Source: Nectonema munidae
Taxonomy: Eukaryota > Nematomorpha > Nectonematoida > Nectonematidae
Assembly: GCA_030549495.1 (NCBI GenBank)
Contig: JAUIRK010000960.1
Location: 525,501 to 589,500 of the forward strand
Direction: 5' to 3'
Length of the DNA: 64,000 nt
Below, piece by piece: positions 1 through 11,968 of this stretch. Position 1 is the first letter of the stretch. Each line of letters opens with the position of its first letter. The notes under the pieces were generated by a model that did not search any database, was not told the DNA's origin, and saw only the letters and a list, made by a program, of their open reading frames with translations. The position numbers and the translations under genes are program-made.

Positions 1-467
1 ATAATTAAAAAACAATACATGATTCTTAATTCTAAATCAAAAATATTTGATTTTTTTATTTAGAATTTTGTCTTTTTTATCTTTGAAGCAAAAAAAAATT
101 AATTGTAAATTAGGAAATGTATTCATAGGAAAAAAATATATTCTGGTAGATGTGTAAAATGAGATAACGCAGACAAAGCAAAACAATGCTAGCTTTGAGC
201 ATTTCGTTTCTACTTAAGTTTACTGTCTAAATAAGTTACATTTCAATTTTGTTAAACTCCATTTGATTTGGTCGCCAATAATTAAAAAAAAAAGGTCAAA
301 AAGCCTACCTTTAGTTGTAATAATGTATTTTAATACTACATATGGTGAAAATCTTATAATCACACACCCGAAATTTTATCCGCTTTTGGGCGAGCCCGCA
401 AATAAATGAAAAGGCGTTTAAAAAATTTTATCACCACTTCAAATTGTTTTATCCTTATTTTTTTGGG
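1..467. other. AT-rich intergenic DNA, no gene seen
   Basis: I see no coding frame, RNA gene or recognisable repeat here. The sequence is A/T homopolymer-rich with a short more GC-rich patch near 365-415. Confidence 0.5.
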
Positions 468-570
468 GGGACGTGAGTAGGTTGGTTAGATGCTGGATTC
501 GATAACTCAAGGTTTTGGGTTCGATCCCCCATTAAGCCTGCTTTACTCATAGTTCGATAGAAGCGCGCAA
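468..570 (+). repeat. tRNA-derived SINE copy 1
   Basis: The 5' half resembles a tRNA: a GTGAGTAGGTTGG stretch stands where an internal Pol III A box would be, and GGTTCGATCCC is a perfect B box (near 516-526). It is followed by AAGCCTGCTTT and a GTTCGATAGAAGCGCGCAAA tail segment shared with the copies near 26.3, 27.9, 52.6 and 59.9 kb. The 3' end is truncated or diverged compared with those copies, which run on to a GTGCCTTCTCGATG-like stretch. Confidence 0.75.
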
Positions 571-779
571 ATAATAATAATGACTTCGTTTATTTACTGT
601 ATATTGTTAGCGATGATCAGTTGTGTCAATCACTATCATCTACGCACATCCTCAAAATTTTTGGGGAGCGAACTTTTTTTTATATGATTTTCAAAATTTT
701 TTATAAAAGAATTTGTGTCCAATGAAGACACCACCATTATTACCCAACATTATACTTGCACTGTAAGCTCTCAATCCCA
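571..779. other. Unassigned AT-rich spacer
   Basis: No gene is seen. It may hold the left end of the hAT element that follows, but I could not identify a terminal inverted repeat. Confidence 0.35.
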
Positions 780-1097
780 CCAAAACACAATCGCTAAAAA
801 AATGAAATATTTGACGACTCACACATGAAATTTCGTTTTACTGCATTAAAGTATGGTGGGGAAGAGGAACATAAGTGTCCTTTGTTTTCTGAAGTGTTAG
901 CATCCACTTTTTTAAAGCTCGTCAAGTGAAGCTTGAGCTGGTAGTGAAGCACTCAATTTCGGTAACAAAACTATTGGCTGAACATTTCAAAAATTCATGT
1001 TTGATAAATAACATAGGAATGTCTTTACAAAATATTAAGTATGGTTTAAAAAGTTTCAAAAAATATCTGTTGTCAAAAAGTCCCACAATATTGCAGA

Positions 1098-1712
1098 CCG
1101 AGCCGTATAGTAAGGGAGGGCAGTGGGGGAAATTGCCCGGGCGCCATTTCATTGCCACTGACGTCAACGCAGCAGAGCTTGAGATGGAAATTGAGGACAT
1201 TCAAATGTTTTTGAAACCTCGGAAGGAAAAACCGGCAAACGCTATGGAGTTACTTGGTTTCCTGTCCTCGCACTCAGGACTCTGTCCGAATTTACAAGTG
1301 GCTCTGAGGATCATGCTGACAATTGGAACTTCTATTGCATCCTGTGAAAGGTCATCCACAAGCTAAAACTTATTAAGTCCTACGTGAGGAGCACTATGGG
1401 GCAAGCCCGCCTCCAAAGTCTGGCTCTTATGAGCATTGAGAAAGAAGTTCTCGATTGTGTTGATTTTGAGGAAGGCATCGATAATTTTGCTGCTGCTAAA
1501 ACACGAAAAATGAACATCTAATGGAGACTGTCTTCGACTCAGTCAGTATATATCTGCATTATGTGGCTTAATAAAAATGTGAGCATTTTTTTTCTAAATC
1601 ACATTTTAAGCCAGAATGGGGTGGGGATGAGTGAGAAAATAAATAGCAAGGGGTGAGGGACTCCATTCAGGACCTTTGCCATGGGGCGCCACGATCCCTT
1701 GATACGGCCCTG
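1098..1712 (+). mobile_element. Nested 615-bp non-autonomous hAT element with 8-bp target duplication
   Basis: The direct repeat ATTGCAGA flanks the element at 1090-1097 and 1713-1720, the 8-bp target duplication expected of hAT. The ends are imperfect inverted repeats: CCGAGCCGTATAGTAAGGG on the left, and CAGGGCCGTATCAAGGG as read inward from the right. It carries only the C-terminal part of a ZMYM1-like hAT transposase, and it splits the coding remains of the older hAT around it. The element is therefore younger than its host element and would have needed a transposase from elsewhere. Confidence 0.85.
1150..1521 (+). pseudogene. hAT transposase C-terminal fragment (ZMYM1-like dimerisation domain)
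   Basis: Translation gives AELEMEIEDIQMFLKPRKEK, then NLQVALRIMLTIGTSIASCE, the usual 'R.LLT.P.S.A..ERSFS.LK.IK' hAT C-terminal dimerisation signature. After RSS the frame shifts by one base near 1357. It continues as KLKLIKSYVRSTMGQARLQS and LALMSIEKEVLD to a stop at 1521. The N-terminal catalytic part is absent, consistent with a deletion derivative. It lies inside the nested element at 1098-1712. Confidence 0.8.
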
Positions 1713-3020
1713 ATTGCAGAACAGTTAATATTACTTTGCTGCAAAGATATATTGAATATGCTAAGTTCTGAAGTTGTAAAGTTGAAGCATATCTTCCTGT
1801 CAAACGATACCGTTACATTAGGCTAATTGGAGAGATGTCTGATTACATGTCAGACGTGGTTTTATTGATTCGGAAGTCGATTTTCAACTTTTTTGATCAG
1901 ATTTGTGAAACGATGGATGCTGCAAACTTATCTCAGCTTTGTGTTTACGTACAATATGCATATGACAAGAACCTGGTAGACCATTTTTAATTTGCGAAAC
2001 TCAACAAAGAACATCTTTTTATAAGAAACATTTGAGAAAGTGAAAATTTTTTATTACAGCACATGCTATTAATCTGGCTAAGCAAAACTCTCCAGATTTA
2101 ATGGTACCCAATGAGCCGAGCCATAAAACCATACCCGATGAGTTGAAAAATATTTTCAATGAAGTCATTAAAATAGTGTATTTCCATTAAAGTAAATGTT
2201 TCAAATCTTGTTTGTTTTTAGATTTGAAAAACTCTTGCTGCACTCAAACGTAAGATGGTTTTCCAAAGGAAAATTTTCCTACTATGGAAAGAAATCCAGC
2301 AATTTCTGGAATGCAAAGTAGACATGTATGTAGAATTTTCTGATGTCCGTTTTTGTATATTTCTAGGATTTTTAGTGAACATATTTGAATATATGAATTC
2401 CTTTAACCTTACGCTGTAAGGAAAAGAGATCAGAGTACCTCATTGTAATAATAAATAACAGCTTTTGAAATGAAGCTAGGATAATTGCTCTCTTTGGCAA
2501 GAAAAATTTTACTTGATTTTTCTGGAGGCCATAAAACATCGTGTAGCATGCGAAGAAATTTCTCTTACAAAAATTTGAAAAATACTATCAATTTTTTAAA
2601 AACCCGTTTATAATCTCGATTAATAATCTGGCCTCAGAAGAGTTCTTAATTCAAGAACAGTTTATTGATTTGGTTAATGATTGAGGAGGTGCAAAACATA
2701 TTTTCCTGAAATATCTCATAGCGAATTTTCGATTGAAATTGGAGAGTCCTATGCTTGCAAAGATTGCTCTGAAAGTTCTGATTCGATTTGCCACTACATA
2801 TGAGTGTGAGCAAACGTTTTCCATGCTATACTTACCATTGAAACCAAACCCCTACAGATACGAAGTTAGTAATGATATAAAAGCTGCATTGGCCAAAACA
2901 GCCAAATTTAGACAAAAAAAATGCCATCCATCTTCGCCATTCTCTTGCCATTCTCGGGCTAAATCTTTACTAACAACTGAACGTTTTTTTCTCCTAGAAC
3001 AATGTGTTTTGGAGTGAGCT

Positions 3021-3573
3021 GACAATATATATTAAAACTCTATATGGAACGGTTTTTCGAAATGTGGCGCCGGCCACTTCAATGGGTCGCTAAATAAATT
3101 TAAAAAAAAGACCGCTTTATGTAGTCGGAATTTCTTCGTATTTATTTTTCTAAAAACAATAATACTTTTTACATACAAATGAATAATACAATGTGCAGAA
3201 TATAAAAAAACATATAAGTAATCGATACTAATGATCTAATGAACAGTGTTTGAACAGCCTGATACTTCGAACACTCTAGGTACTGTCAAAAGAAGTATTC
3301 ATTGTACGGAAGTAGTTGATTTTTTATAATTATAAAAAAATAAATCATTTTGCTAGTTGACTTTTTATCAAATAAATCAAAATCTTGTTAAAAACTTTTG
3401 GAAATCTTATTTTTTTTCGAACAAACAAAAAATCCTGCGATGTATTTGAATGTTATTAAAGTTAAATGCATTTTATAAAAAAAGTAAAAAATCATTCTTA
3501 TTATTATACATCATATTTTTTTGAATCTGTTCAAAACTCATTGTTGGTCATCACAAATCGAGGTTTTACGGTA
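3021..3573. other. AT-rich spacer between hAT and Tigger
   Basis: No gene is seen. A short GC-rich patch at 3063-3090 (GTGGCGCCGGCCACTTCAAT) may belong to the right end of the preceding hAT element. The rest is A/T-rich. Confidence 0.4.
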
Positions 3574-5414
3574 CAGGTAGTCCTTAACTTACGAAGTATT
3601 CGACTTATGACCACCTGTTGTGACTAATACATCCTTTCTCCATGCCTGTTTATGTTGCATTTTAGAATTTTCTTCAAAATACTCCAATATGTGTAGCAAG
3701 AGAAAATTGTCCACTTCTCAGTCTACTAACTAATAAGGAAAGGAAGAACATTGGCCTGAACACAAAATTAATGTTGATTAAACAGTACGAAGGAGGAAAG
3801 CAAGTAAGCATGATCGCAAGTGATATGAAGTTGCCACACTCTACAGTGTCAACAATTTTGAAAGACAAATCAAGAATTCGTGAAGCTGTTAAAGGTGCTG
3901 CACCCATGAGCTCCACAGTGATTACAAAGTAACAAACTGGACGCAATTCAAAAACGGGCACCGATAAGCCTAATTTTGGTGCACACGGATGCTAGAAGTC
4001 TATTTCAGACATTTTTAATGTGGATGAAACTGGATTGTTTTAACTAAAAGTATGTCGGGATTCAAAGCCTTCAAGGAAAGACTGATTCTTCTGCTAGGTG
4101 GGAATATCGATGGGTTTAAGCTGACGCCTTTCTTTATTCATCACTCAGAAATTCGGAGGGCGTTCAAGAATACAAACAAATACACACATTACCCATTCAT
4201 TTTCGTTCTAAGCGTAAAGCATGGATGACCCAGGCACTGTTTAAATACTGGTTTATTAATTGTTTCATTCCTCAAATGCGTGAATACTGTTTGGAAAGAA
4301 AAACTCCTTTGCTTCTGGATAATGCGCCTGGACATCCACCGCACCTATATGTTCTCAATCCTAATGTAAAAGTGGAGTTTTTGCCACCAAACACAACTCC
4401 ACTGATTCAGCCTATGCGCCAAGGATCGTTTGCTGCAGTTAAGGCAAATTATCTCTAAATTACATTCGTTCAAACTATCAATGCAATAGATATTGAAACA
4501 AAATAACCTTTTGAAAAACGATATTCTTCAGTGCATCAAAAATCTTGCTACCCCTGGGAGATTGTGACTCAGAAATGTATGAATGACATATGGAAAAAGT
4601 GTTAAACGTCACGTGAATAATTTTGCTGAATTTGACAGTGAACTAGAATTAAACGTCATTCAGCAAGAAATAGTGAGCCTATAAATGACCTTTCCTTAGA
4701 CTGTGAAGTGGAAGATGTTGAAGAGTCGTTAGTTCATGAATCCAGGGAACTTACAAATAAATAACTTATCGAATTGGAAAAAAAGATTGGAGGAAAAGAA
4801 TAAGCAAGAAATGGAGGAGAGGTGCTAGAAAGAATGTTCACTACTAAGGGATTATCAGAAGATTTATCTTTACTGAATAAACTTTTAGCAGATTTTGAAG
4901 CAATGGATCCGATCATTGAAGGATTTGCTAGGATTGAAAAGATGACATACGACACGTTTCGCCCATATCGTGAAATTTATAAGAAAAAACACGCCGTTTA
5001 GATGAAGACCATGATTTATGAAAAAAGCAGTTAATCCTTCCAGTGATGCTCCAGAGCCAAGCACCAGTAGTATTCAATAAACTTTTCATTTTGGTTAGTT
5101 TTATGTTCGTATTTTTGTATGTATGAAAAAAAGGATAGTGATTCAATTTTTTATAAATGTTTTTTTTGTATGTTTTCCATATATTAAACCATATTACAGT
5201 ATGATGTGTTTTAATCTAATCTGACAAGCGTTGCAATAGGAAGTAAAGTAATGTATAAAGAAATATTATAAATAGTATAAAATTTAATAGTTAGAAACTA
5301 CAATTAAAGTACGTAAAGCTAGGTTGTAGCTTTAAGTATTCCTAGAGTTAGGACCAAATCGCCTTACGACGAATCTGCGATAACCGAACGCAGACGTAGG
5401 TCGAGGAATACCTG
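3574..5414 (+). mobile_element. Tigger/pogo-type DNA transposon with both ends, transposase decayed
   Basis: Both termini are visible: CAGGTAGTCCTTAACTTACG on the left, and CAGGTATTCCTCGACCTACG as read inward from the right. Each is flanked by TA (3572-3573 and 5415-5416), the target duplication of the Tc1/mariner-pogo superfamily. The 1.84-kb length is somewhat short for Tigger (usually about 2.4 kb). The plus strand carries a broken Tigger transposase, so the copy cannot move by itself. Confidence 0.9.
3695..5085 (+). pseudogene. Tigger transposase remnant (CENP-B-like HTH plus DDE_1)
   Basis: Pieces in family order: a CENP-B-like N-terminal helix-turn-helix with LNTKLMLIKQYEGGKQVSMI and LPHSTVSTILKDKSRIREAV (about 3755-3890); the first catalytic Asp in FNVDETGLF (about 4015); then an open stretch at 4225-4458 with LLLDNAPGHPPHL, which holds the second Asp, and LPPNTTPLIQPMRQG. 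The family has MDQG at this last motif, so the third catalytic Asp reads Arg here. A large central part is missing and several stops and frameshifts interrupt it. A degenerate C-terminal tail reaches about 5085. Confidence 0.85.
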
Positions 5415-5416
5415 TA

Positions 5417-6094
5417 TAAATAAGATGGAATAAAAAAACGCCAATAAAACAACGAGAAAGACGTGAGATGAATCATTTTTGGCATTTTAGATCAGGCAAG
5501 ATGAGGAGAGAGAAGACAACCGAAGCAATAAATCCATCAACAATTTTTCATTGATTTAAAGTTGACGGAGAGATGATTTATTGTTTTCAGAGCACTTCTT
5601 TAGTTACTATTGCAATATGTGATTATGTTTCTTCAGTGATTGCCAAACTTTCCAAAACATAATAAATTCGCTGATACAGTAAATTATAAAATCACGTATA
5701 AGAAGCATAAAAACTTATAAAGAGTCTGCAAATAAATCCAATACATATGAAAAGTATAAAACTGTCCTTGATACCAATGGTGGCATACGGTACGTTCCGT
5801 TTCGAAATTTCGGTGCGATACGATATCTCTCGTTTGATAAAATTACGGTTCGAAATTACGAACGTAAAAAAATTGAAATTCGATAAATATCGGAATTCGG
5901 TAGGATGCTAATTTTGTTGCGATTTTTTTTATAGGACTTCCTTTTAAATTTATGATGTAGCACTCAGCACTCCATCAGACTTACACACACACACATGTGG
6001 TGAAGACACATTACGCATACTGTCATACACACACTTTTTTCTTTCCAAGCATACATATAACTTCTCAAGATGCCGTGCATGATTAGTGGAATTT
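5417..6094. other. AT-rich spacer, possible old MITE near 5.77-5.92 kb
   Basis: No gene is seen. Bases 5770-5920 are richer in GC and repeat the words TACGGT and CGAAATTTCGGT, as transposon ends often do. I found no matching inverted end. Confidence 0.35.
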
Positions 6095-6461
6095 CGGTTA
6101 GACTAAACACGGCAAATAATTTTAAAGCATTATAAAAAAAAGATGGTTAGACTAAAAACCCCAAAAAAATTCGAAAGTTTTAAGGATCTCTTTTTGTAGT
6201 GCTTTAGAACTATTTGTGGTTTTTTGCAATTTTTTAAGGTGATTAGGGATTTTTCCGGTGTTTTGTAATGTTTATGGATGCTTGGGGTGTTTTGAGGAAT
6301 TTTAAAGATTTTTTTTGTAGTGCCTTAGAATTATTTGCTGTGTTTTGGGATGTTTTGAGGTGTTTTCGGTTATTTCTCGGTGTTTTGGGATTTTTAGTCT
6401 AACCCTTTTTTTGTAGTGCTTTAGAATTATTTGGCGTGTTTTGGGGTGTTTAGTCTGACCC
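6095..6461. mobile_element. 367-bp foldback MITE with 9-bp target duplication (Mutator-like)
   Basis: GTGGAATTT occurs directly before (6086-6094) and after (6462-6470) the element. The ends read CGGTTAGACTAAACACGGC inward from the left and GGGTCAGACTAAACACC inward from the right, and the inverted similarity continues for about 70 bp per arm. The interior has three direct copies of a TTTTTTGTAGTGCTTTAGAA word, near 6186, 6306 and 6404. There is no coding capacity. A 9-bp duplication with long subrepeated arms is typical of Mutator-like non-autonomous elements. Confidence 0.8.
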
Positions 6462-6470
6462 GTGGAATTT

Positions 6471-9163
6471 AGATAGAATAAAATCTCGTTGTGTAAAAGT
6501 CGGATATGTCGATGTTCTTTTAACTCGAAGCATATTTGCTGTGCATGATAACATGCCATCATTATATAAAGTATAATGCAGCGAATGTTGGAGAAAGTGG
6601 CTATTTTAATACGAGTAATCAAATGTAAAATTACGTATAACAAAAAAAAGTTGGATTAAATTAAACTATAAAAATCGACGCGTCCAAGAAAAAAACATTA
6701 GCAATGAATGACCAAAGAAAAAGAAATAACCCAAATTACTAAAAAATAAAAAAAATCTAGAATCATTGAATTCACCCAAGGTAGGTAGGGCAGTTCGGCG
6801 GGTCTTCTAGAGAAAAACTTTTCATATTAGGTGAGGGGGTGGGGGAGCTTAGATCAGAAGCGAACATCTGGAGGAAATCCTCAATAATTTTGACGGGATA
6901 ATATGGATTTTTAAATATTATTTTCATTTTTATAAATACAAATGAATAAATATATTTTTTTTTAAAAACGCATATCTAAGATACTTTTAACAAAATATAA
7001 AATGAATACATTAATAAAAATTTTTTTAGAATATACAATTTAAAGTTAAAAAATTCGCTAAATTGCAAACATTATCGTCTCACTCGCAATAATTTCAACA
7101 ATGTGCCCCTCTGCCTGAGAAGTACAATACATACTACACCTAGGAAGTTCATTCTGTGCTGAAGGAATATGGTAATAAAATCTGTTTAGATACACGAAAA
7201 GATCAATTGGTATTGATTATTTACAGCAGTCTGCTAGTAATATCAACCAAGTATCTCTTAATGGTGAAATAGGATTAACATATGTGATGATGATGATGTG
7301 ATGATGGCACACAGACTCATTCATCTCTCCAATCAAATTGGCAATTCTAGCTTCCGTAATTGGTGATGCTTGTTATTCACGAAATGTAGTTGCGTGCTAT
7401 GCAGCTCGGTAATGTTTTCTGGGGCACGCAAATCCACGCGAGATTAAATTCTGGTTGAATAAAAATCAATACACGTTTGTGACGCAATCACTACAACGTG
7501 ATCCTAGGCGGTATAAAGCATCGTACATCAAAGCACGACTTCTCAACAAAGTGTTCCACAGCATTCTTCAGAGGGAGCCAGCTACTGTTTCTGATTTTTC
7601 GATAAAATAATTTTGTTGGGAATTGAGAAATTGTATTAAGAATTTTCGAAAAAAATAGAATAAAAGCCATCAACACCCATATGGAAAGTAGAGGTGTATC
7701 GGATGGTAAATTTTTTTAAATATCCAAGTTTTATACTTCTTAAAAATTTAGAGAGATGTCGATGTACATGTGTTGTCGTAAAGATGTACTTATCATAAAA
7801 ATTTTCGATAAGGTAAAAATTCCGAAAAAAACTTTGCGGTATATAGAAAAAAGAAAAATGTTTGAAAATTGAAAATGCGGATGTTATTGTGGAATGTTGA
7901 AACTTAAATGAGGATGTTAAGAGGAAGTAAAAGTTTTTGCGGATATTCCGATATATCTCTAATAAAAAGTAAAACTAATCTTCAATAAAAAAACTTCTGA
8001 AAAAAGGTAAATTGTTTTATCACTCTTTTCTTTTAATGTTAAAATTAATGAACATTTTCTCTCACATCTAGAAGATGCATGCTGTATGGATAGGAAGGCA
8101 TTTTGTAATAGAAGCAAAGATTATGATAGTTTATTACAAGCTTCAAAGAAAGAATTTTTTAATTTTAATGAAATAAAATAAGAAAATAAAAAGAAAAATT
8201 TTTTACAGTTTCATGTGTGTTTTTTCTTCTCAAGAAGATTAACAACACGAAGTTTCGAGAAACAAACTCGAGAAATCTTGAAACTCTAGAAGAGCCAGCT
8301 CGCACAATAAAATAAGGGAATTCGGAGACAGAGAATACAATTGACTTCTAACCCTCGTCAAACAAAATAAAAGAAACATTGATTGCACGAGCTAGTGATA
8401 TAACCTATCACTAGTGATACTAGTAATATAACCGTATAAGAGATGTTTTAAAGAAAAATGATAAAATAATACAATTTTGCCGTAATAATGAGTTTTATGC
8501 ATGAAAATAAGAATATTGAGGTATTATTGACGCCTGAAGGGTTTGCTTAGAAACTTAAAAACGGATCTTTACTTTCATAGTATAGTTTGTTCATGAAAAT
8601 GGCTTACTTAAATTTTTGAATAGAAAAATTGAAGTAAATACAAAAATAAACAATATTTAAAAGAACAAGTTTTTCACATATAGGTGAAGCAAACTTAAAA
8701 GTACATTCTTTTATATAAATAAGTAGTGATGAAGATTCATATTGATTATATAAATTTACAGATTATTTGCAAACTTAGAAAGAAATTGCAGCTTAGAAGA
8801 AATATTTTCTCTTTAATGAATTCATAGTGGACTTAAGATGGTAAGAGCGAATTTGTAGTTTGAACATGTGTCTGACTGAAAATCGCTCTGACTCAAGTTG
8901 AAATAAACCAAATCAGTTAAGAACTTGAGCAAGCATTCATTAAAAGCTTTTAAAAGGAAAAAGTTGGCTGGCGTATTATCTCTAACTTTCAAGATTTCCT
9001 TTCCATAAAAAACAAATGTTGTATGACTTATGTAATTGAAGTTAAGAACCAATCGTATAGGTCTTTTTTATAAGGCTTCCGGATGCGAGATATTTAAATA
9101 TCACTTGTAGCAATACTGTTGCCAACTTTCTCTTGTGGGAAGAATCCATGTAGTTTTTTCGTG
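6471..9163. other. 2.7 kb of AT-rich DNA, no gene seen
   Basis: The short open frames here have no recognisable domain and biased A/T codons. A small ATGATG-rich patch lies at 7285-7308, and a TCACTAGTGATA palindrome lies near 8407. I see no further features. Confidence 0.5.
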
Positions 9164-9171
9164 GTTTATAA

Positions 9172-11379
9172 CAGTGATTATTAACAGGTGGGGCTCCCCC
9201 CCCCCCCCGTCTCTCTAAAGTGGCGTGGATAGTCACCAGGGAAAGCTCAGAAACTATATCAAAATGTTCGAAGTAAAATATTTTTCAAACAAAAGTAATT
9301 TTATGACAAAAGATTCAAAAGGCAATATATAATGGAATTTTTTCATATTTATTGTTTTTGGATTGAAAAAACAGAATATAACCCAAAACCCTGCTAATTT
9401 AGTTTTGAGTTTATAATTCTCATCATTTCATTTTCCACAAATATTTTGTTGAAATTTTGTGATTTTAATACTTTATAAGACTTCTATAGGGTTAACCGTA
9501 TTCCTGATAGGTCAAAAATGATATCATATTTTTCAATATTATTCGATGAGTTCCAAAAAAAGTTATTTGTTATAAAACTTTAAGCAATGATGGAATTAGA
9601 CCCTCTCGGTTAGAGCGTCACTTTAAAACAACAGATCCTACACTTGCAGATAAAGCCAGTGGAATTTTTCAAAGATAAAATGCAATCATTGAAGCAAGTC
9701 AAGTGGGATGGTCAATCTTCATTTCTACGACAAAACTCTAAGCTATTGAAGCTTCTTGTGAAATAGCCATGTTGATCACAAGGAGTAAACTCCATGCATC
9801 TGAACTCGTTTTAGGAAAAGACAGTTCAAAAAAGCTTTTTCGTATTGCTTTGTCAAACGACACAATCGAAGGAAGGATTGATGAACTGTCTCAAGCCATC
9901 AAAATTCAAGTTCTGAAGCAAATTAAAGATTCACCGTTTTTTAGCCATTTAATGCGATTAAACAATTTGCATATCACTGTGTTCCCAACTAATAGTATAT
10001 GCCCGTTTTGTGTCAAGCAATAAATATATAAAAGAAATGTTGTTTTGTCATTCTTTAGAGAGCCGTACAACAGAAGCAGCCATTTTTCAAGTTGTGCCAA
10101 TTTTTTTTGAAGAAAGTCAACTTTCATGGAGTTCACTTGCGGGTGTGTGTACTGATAGAGCTCCAGCTATGCTCGGTGGTTTGCAGACGGGATTTATTGG
10201 TATGGTAAAAGAAAAAAAAATCTAATGAAAATACGCTGTATACTAATATCCTGAATCTGGCTATCAATATTGTCAATTTTATCAAAGGTGGGGCCTTAAA
10301 TTGTCGTCCTTTCAAACTATTGTGTAAAGATATGGGATCAGAAGGTCAAGCTTTGCTTTTGCACACAAAAATACGTCGCTTGTCAAAAGGTAACATGCTT
10401 GTAATGCTTTATGAATTGTGAGATGAAGTAGCACACTTGATCTCCATGATAAATAAGTTCAAGTGATATATTTTTGAAGCCTTGGATGCTCTCAACCTCA
10501 AATTGCAAGGAAAAAATAGAAATATTCTGACACACCATGACACAATTCGAAACTTCATAGCTAAACTCGACATATGGAAATATCGAATTCAGAAAGGAAA
10601 TATAGCCAGTTTAAGTAACTTTCGCTCTCAATTTTAATCTAAAAAACAAATAATTACACACCTAGAAAACTTAAAATCAGAATTTATGAGCTATTTCCCA
10701 GATATAGATAAAAATCGTGAAGCCAGGAAGTTCATCCGAAATCCATTTCAGTGAAAAGTGAAGATGTTTTGAATGAAATGCAAAAAGTGTTTGTTGAATT
10801 GAAATTTAAATGTAGAGTTTAGGATGACTTTAAAAGAACTCGATCTTGAAGCATTTTGGATCAAGTATCTTTCTCTCTACCCCAAAATTGCACATGAATC
10901 TCTTTGGGATCTGGTTCTTTTTGGATAACCTACCTTTGTGAAACTGCCTTTCCTGCACTATTCACCATCAAAAAAATCAAGAAACATTAATATTGAAAAC
11001 GATTTACGCTCCGCTCTGTCTGGCATTGAACCAAGCATTTGTCTGGTAACCAAAAAACAGTGCCAAAAGTCGCACAAAGGATAGCATAAAAAACTAACAA
11101 AATTTTTTGTTATATTTCATCAAAATAATTTGAGTAAACTTGTGAACGTCAAGTATGAATTAAAAATGCACATATAATTTCGTTTTTATGTAATTTTGGC
11201 TATAACTTTTTATTTTTGATCGATAAAATTTCATGTAAACACATTTAAAGCACAAATAAAAAATGTTATAACGTTTAGCCTTAACAGAGATATTATTTGA
11301 TATCTGGGAAAATTTTGTAGGTGGTGAGTCGCATAAAAACAATGGAGATAGAAGGGGGTGTGGTAGTTAAGAAACTCTG
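9172..11379 (+). mobile_element. Charlie-type hAT transposon with both ends and 8-bp target duplication
   Basis: GTTTATAA flanks the element at 9164-9171 and 11380-11387. The ends read CAGTGATTATTAACAGGTGG inward from the left and CAGAGTTTCTTAACTACC inward from the right, close to the classical Charlie terminus CAGTGGTTCTCAACC. The 2.2-kb body carries a decayed SCAND3/ZBED5-like transposase on the plus strand. A run of about 14 C follows the left terminus at 9189-9206. It looks like one complete but inactivated insertion. Confidence 0.92.
9590..11090 (+). pseudogene. hAT transposase remnant (SCAND3/ZBED5-like)
   Basis: Recognisable blocks in order: PSRLERHFKTTDPTLADKAS (from about 9602); ELVLGKDSSKKLFRIALSND and TIEGRIDELSQAI (9795-9905); KEMLFCHSLESRTTEAAIF and AGVCTDRAPAMLGG (10030-10185), which holds the second catalytic Asp; a helical middle at 10250-10640; and DLEAFWIKYLSLYPKIAHES at 10840-10905. 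The C-terminal signature NIENDLRSALSGIEPSI follows at 10990-11040. Several frameshifts and stops separate these blocks. Full-length relatives are about 600 residues. Confidence 0.85.
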
Positions 11380-11387
11380 GTTTATAA

Positions 11388-11692
11388 GAGGATCATTTGA
11401 GACACACCACTTATACCATTTTTAGTTGTAATTTGTCTTTTTCCATTTCTATTTTGTCTTTTAGCAGTTGTATGTCTTTCGGCACAAAATTGGCAATAAA
11501 ATTCGCTTTGATTTTTTTAGTTTTTTTGACGAACTATTTTGGTATATTATGTATGGTTTATGATGGATTCAAAATTTTTGGAAATTAACAGATTAATCGA
11601 TAGGTTAAAACATTCAAGCAATGAGTTAAACGGTTATCGAAAATATACTTAATTACCATATAATAATTCACCCTAGTTGGTTTTTCCAAGAG
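11388..11692. other. AT-rich spacer
   Basis: I see nothing recognisable. A 63-codon open frame at 11397-11588 is T-rich and looks accidental. Confidence 0.4.
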
Positions 11693-11968
11693 TTGGCGAA
11701 ATTATTCTGATCATTTGTTTCTGACATTTTTACAAGATTAAAAAAATCTTAATTAAAAAATCTTGTTTACATGCATAGGAGTAAAACCCCCCGAGGAACT
11801 TGTGGAGTGTGTCAACGATGATATTCTCTCTGCGGCACGAGAAGTAGTTCCCTTGATGGGGGTTAGAAAATACGAAAATCCAATTCCGAAGAATGTCCTA
11901 TTACACATCAAGGAAAATATATATTGGCGAAATTATTCTGATCATTTGTTTCTGACATTTTTACAAGA
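11693..11968 (+). mobile_element. Internal LINE fragment between 45-bp direct repeats
   Basis: Bases 11774-11920 match the internal part of the LINE at 17484-17632 at roughly 95% by eye; shared translation CIGVKPP, VNDDILSAAR and PLMGVRKYENPIPKNVLL. The fragment has neither the 5' nor the 3' end of the element. It is flanked by an exact 45-bp direct repeat at 11693-11737 and 11924-11968. About 35 bp of A/T filler separates the left repeat from the LINE sequence. Such a long flanking repeat, and the lack of the LINE 3' end, do not fit ordinary target-primed insertion. Confidence 0.8.

Larger units (their letters stand above)
780..3020 (+). mobile_element. Decayed hAT transposon (Charlie/SCAND3-ZBED type), interrupted by a second hAT
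   Basis: Fragments of a hAT transposase in family order lie along the plus strand. A BED-finger-like start (YGGEEEHKCPL, about 855-890) is followed by a helical stretch to about 1090. After an insertion come IGEMSDYMSDVV (about 1830), a middle part with LLLHSNVRWFSKGK (about 2230-2275), and a C-terminal dimerisation region at about 2733-2930 with LIRFATTYECEQTFSMLYL. hAT transposases cut and paste using an RNase-H-like DDE fold. The frame is broken many times and no continuous protein remains. I could not find its terminal inverted repeats, so the limits are approximate. Confidence 0.7.

Noticed and set aside
926-1366. A single 146-residue protein
   Set aside because: The frame crosses the border of a nested hAT element at 1098, so it joins pieces of two different transposons.
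4734-5146. Minus-strand open frames over the Tigger 3' part
   Set aside because: They are antisense to the decayed Tigger transposase C-terminus and have no domain of their own.
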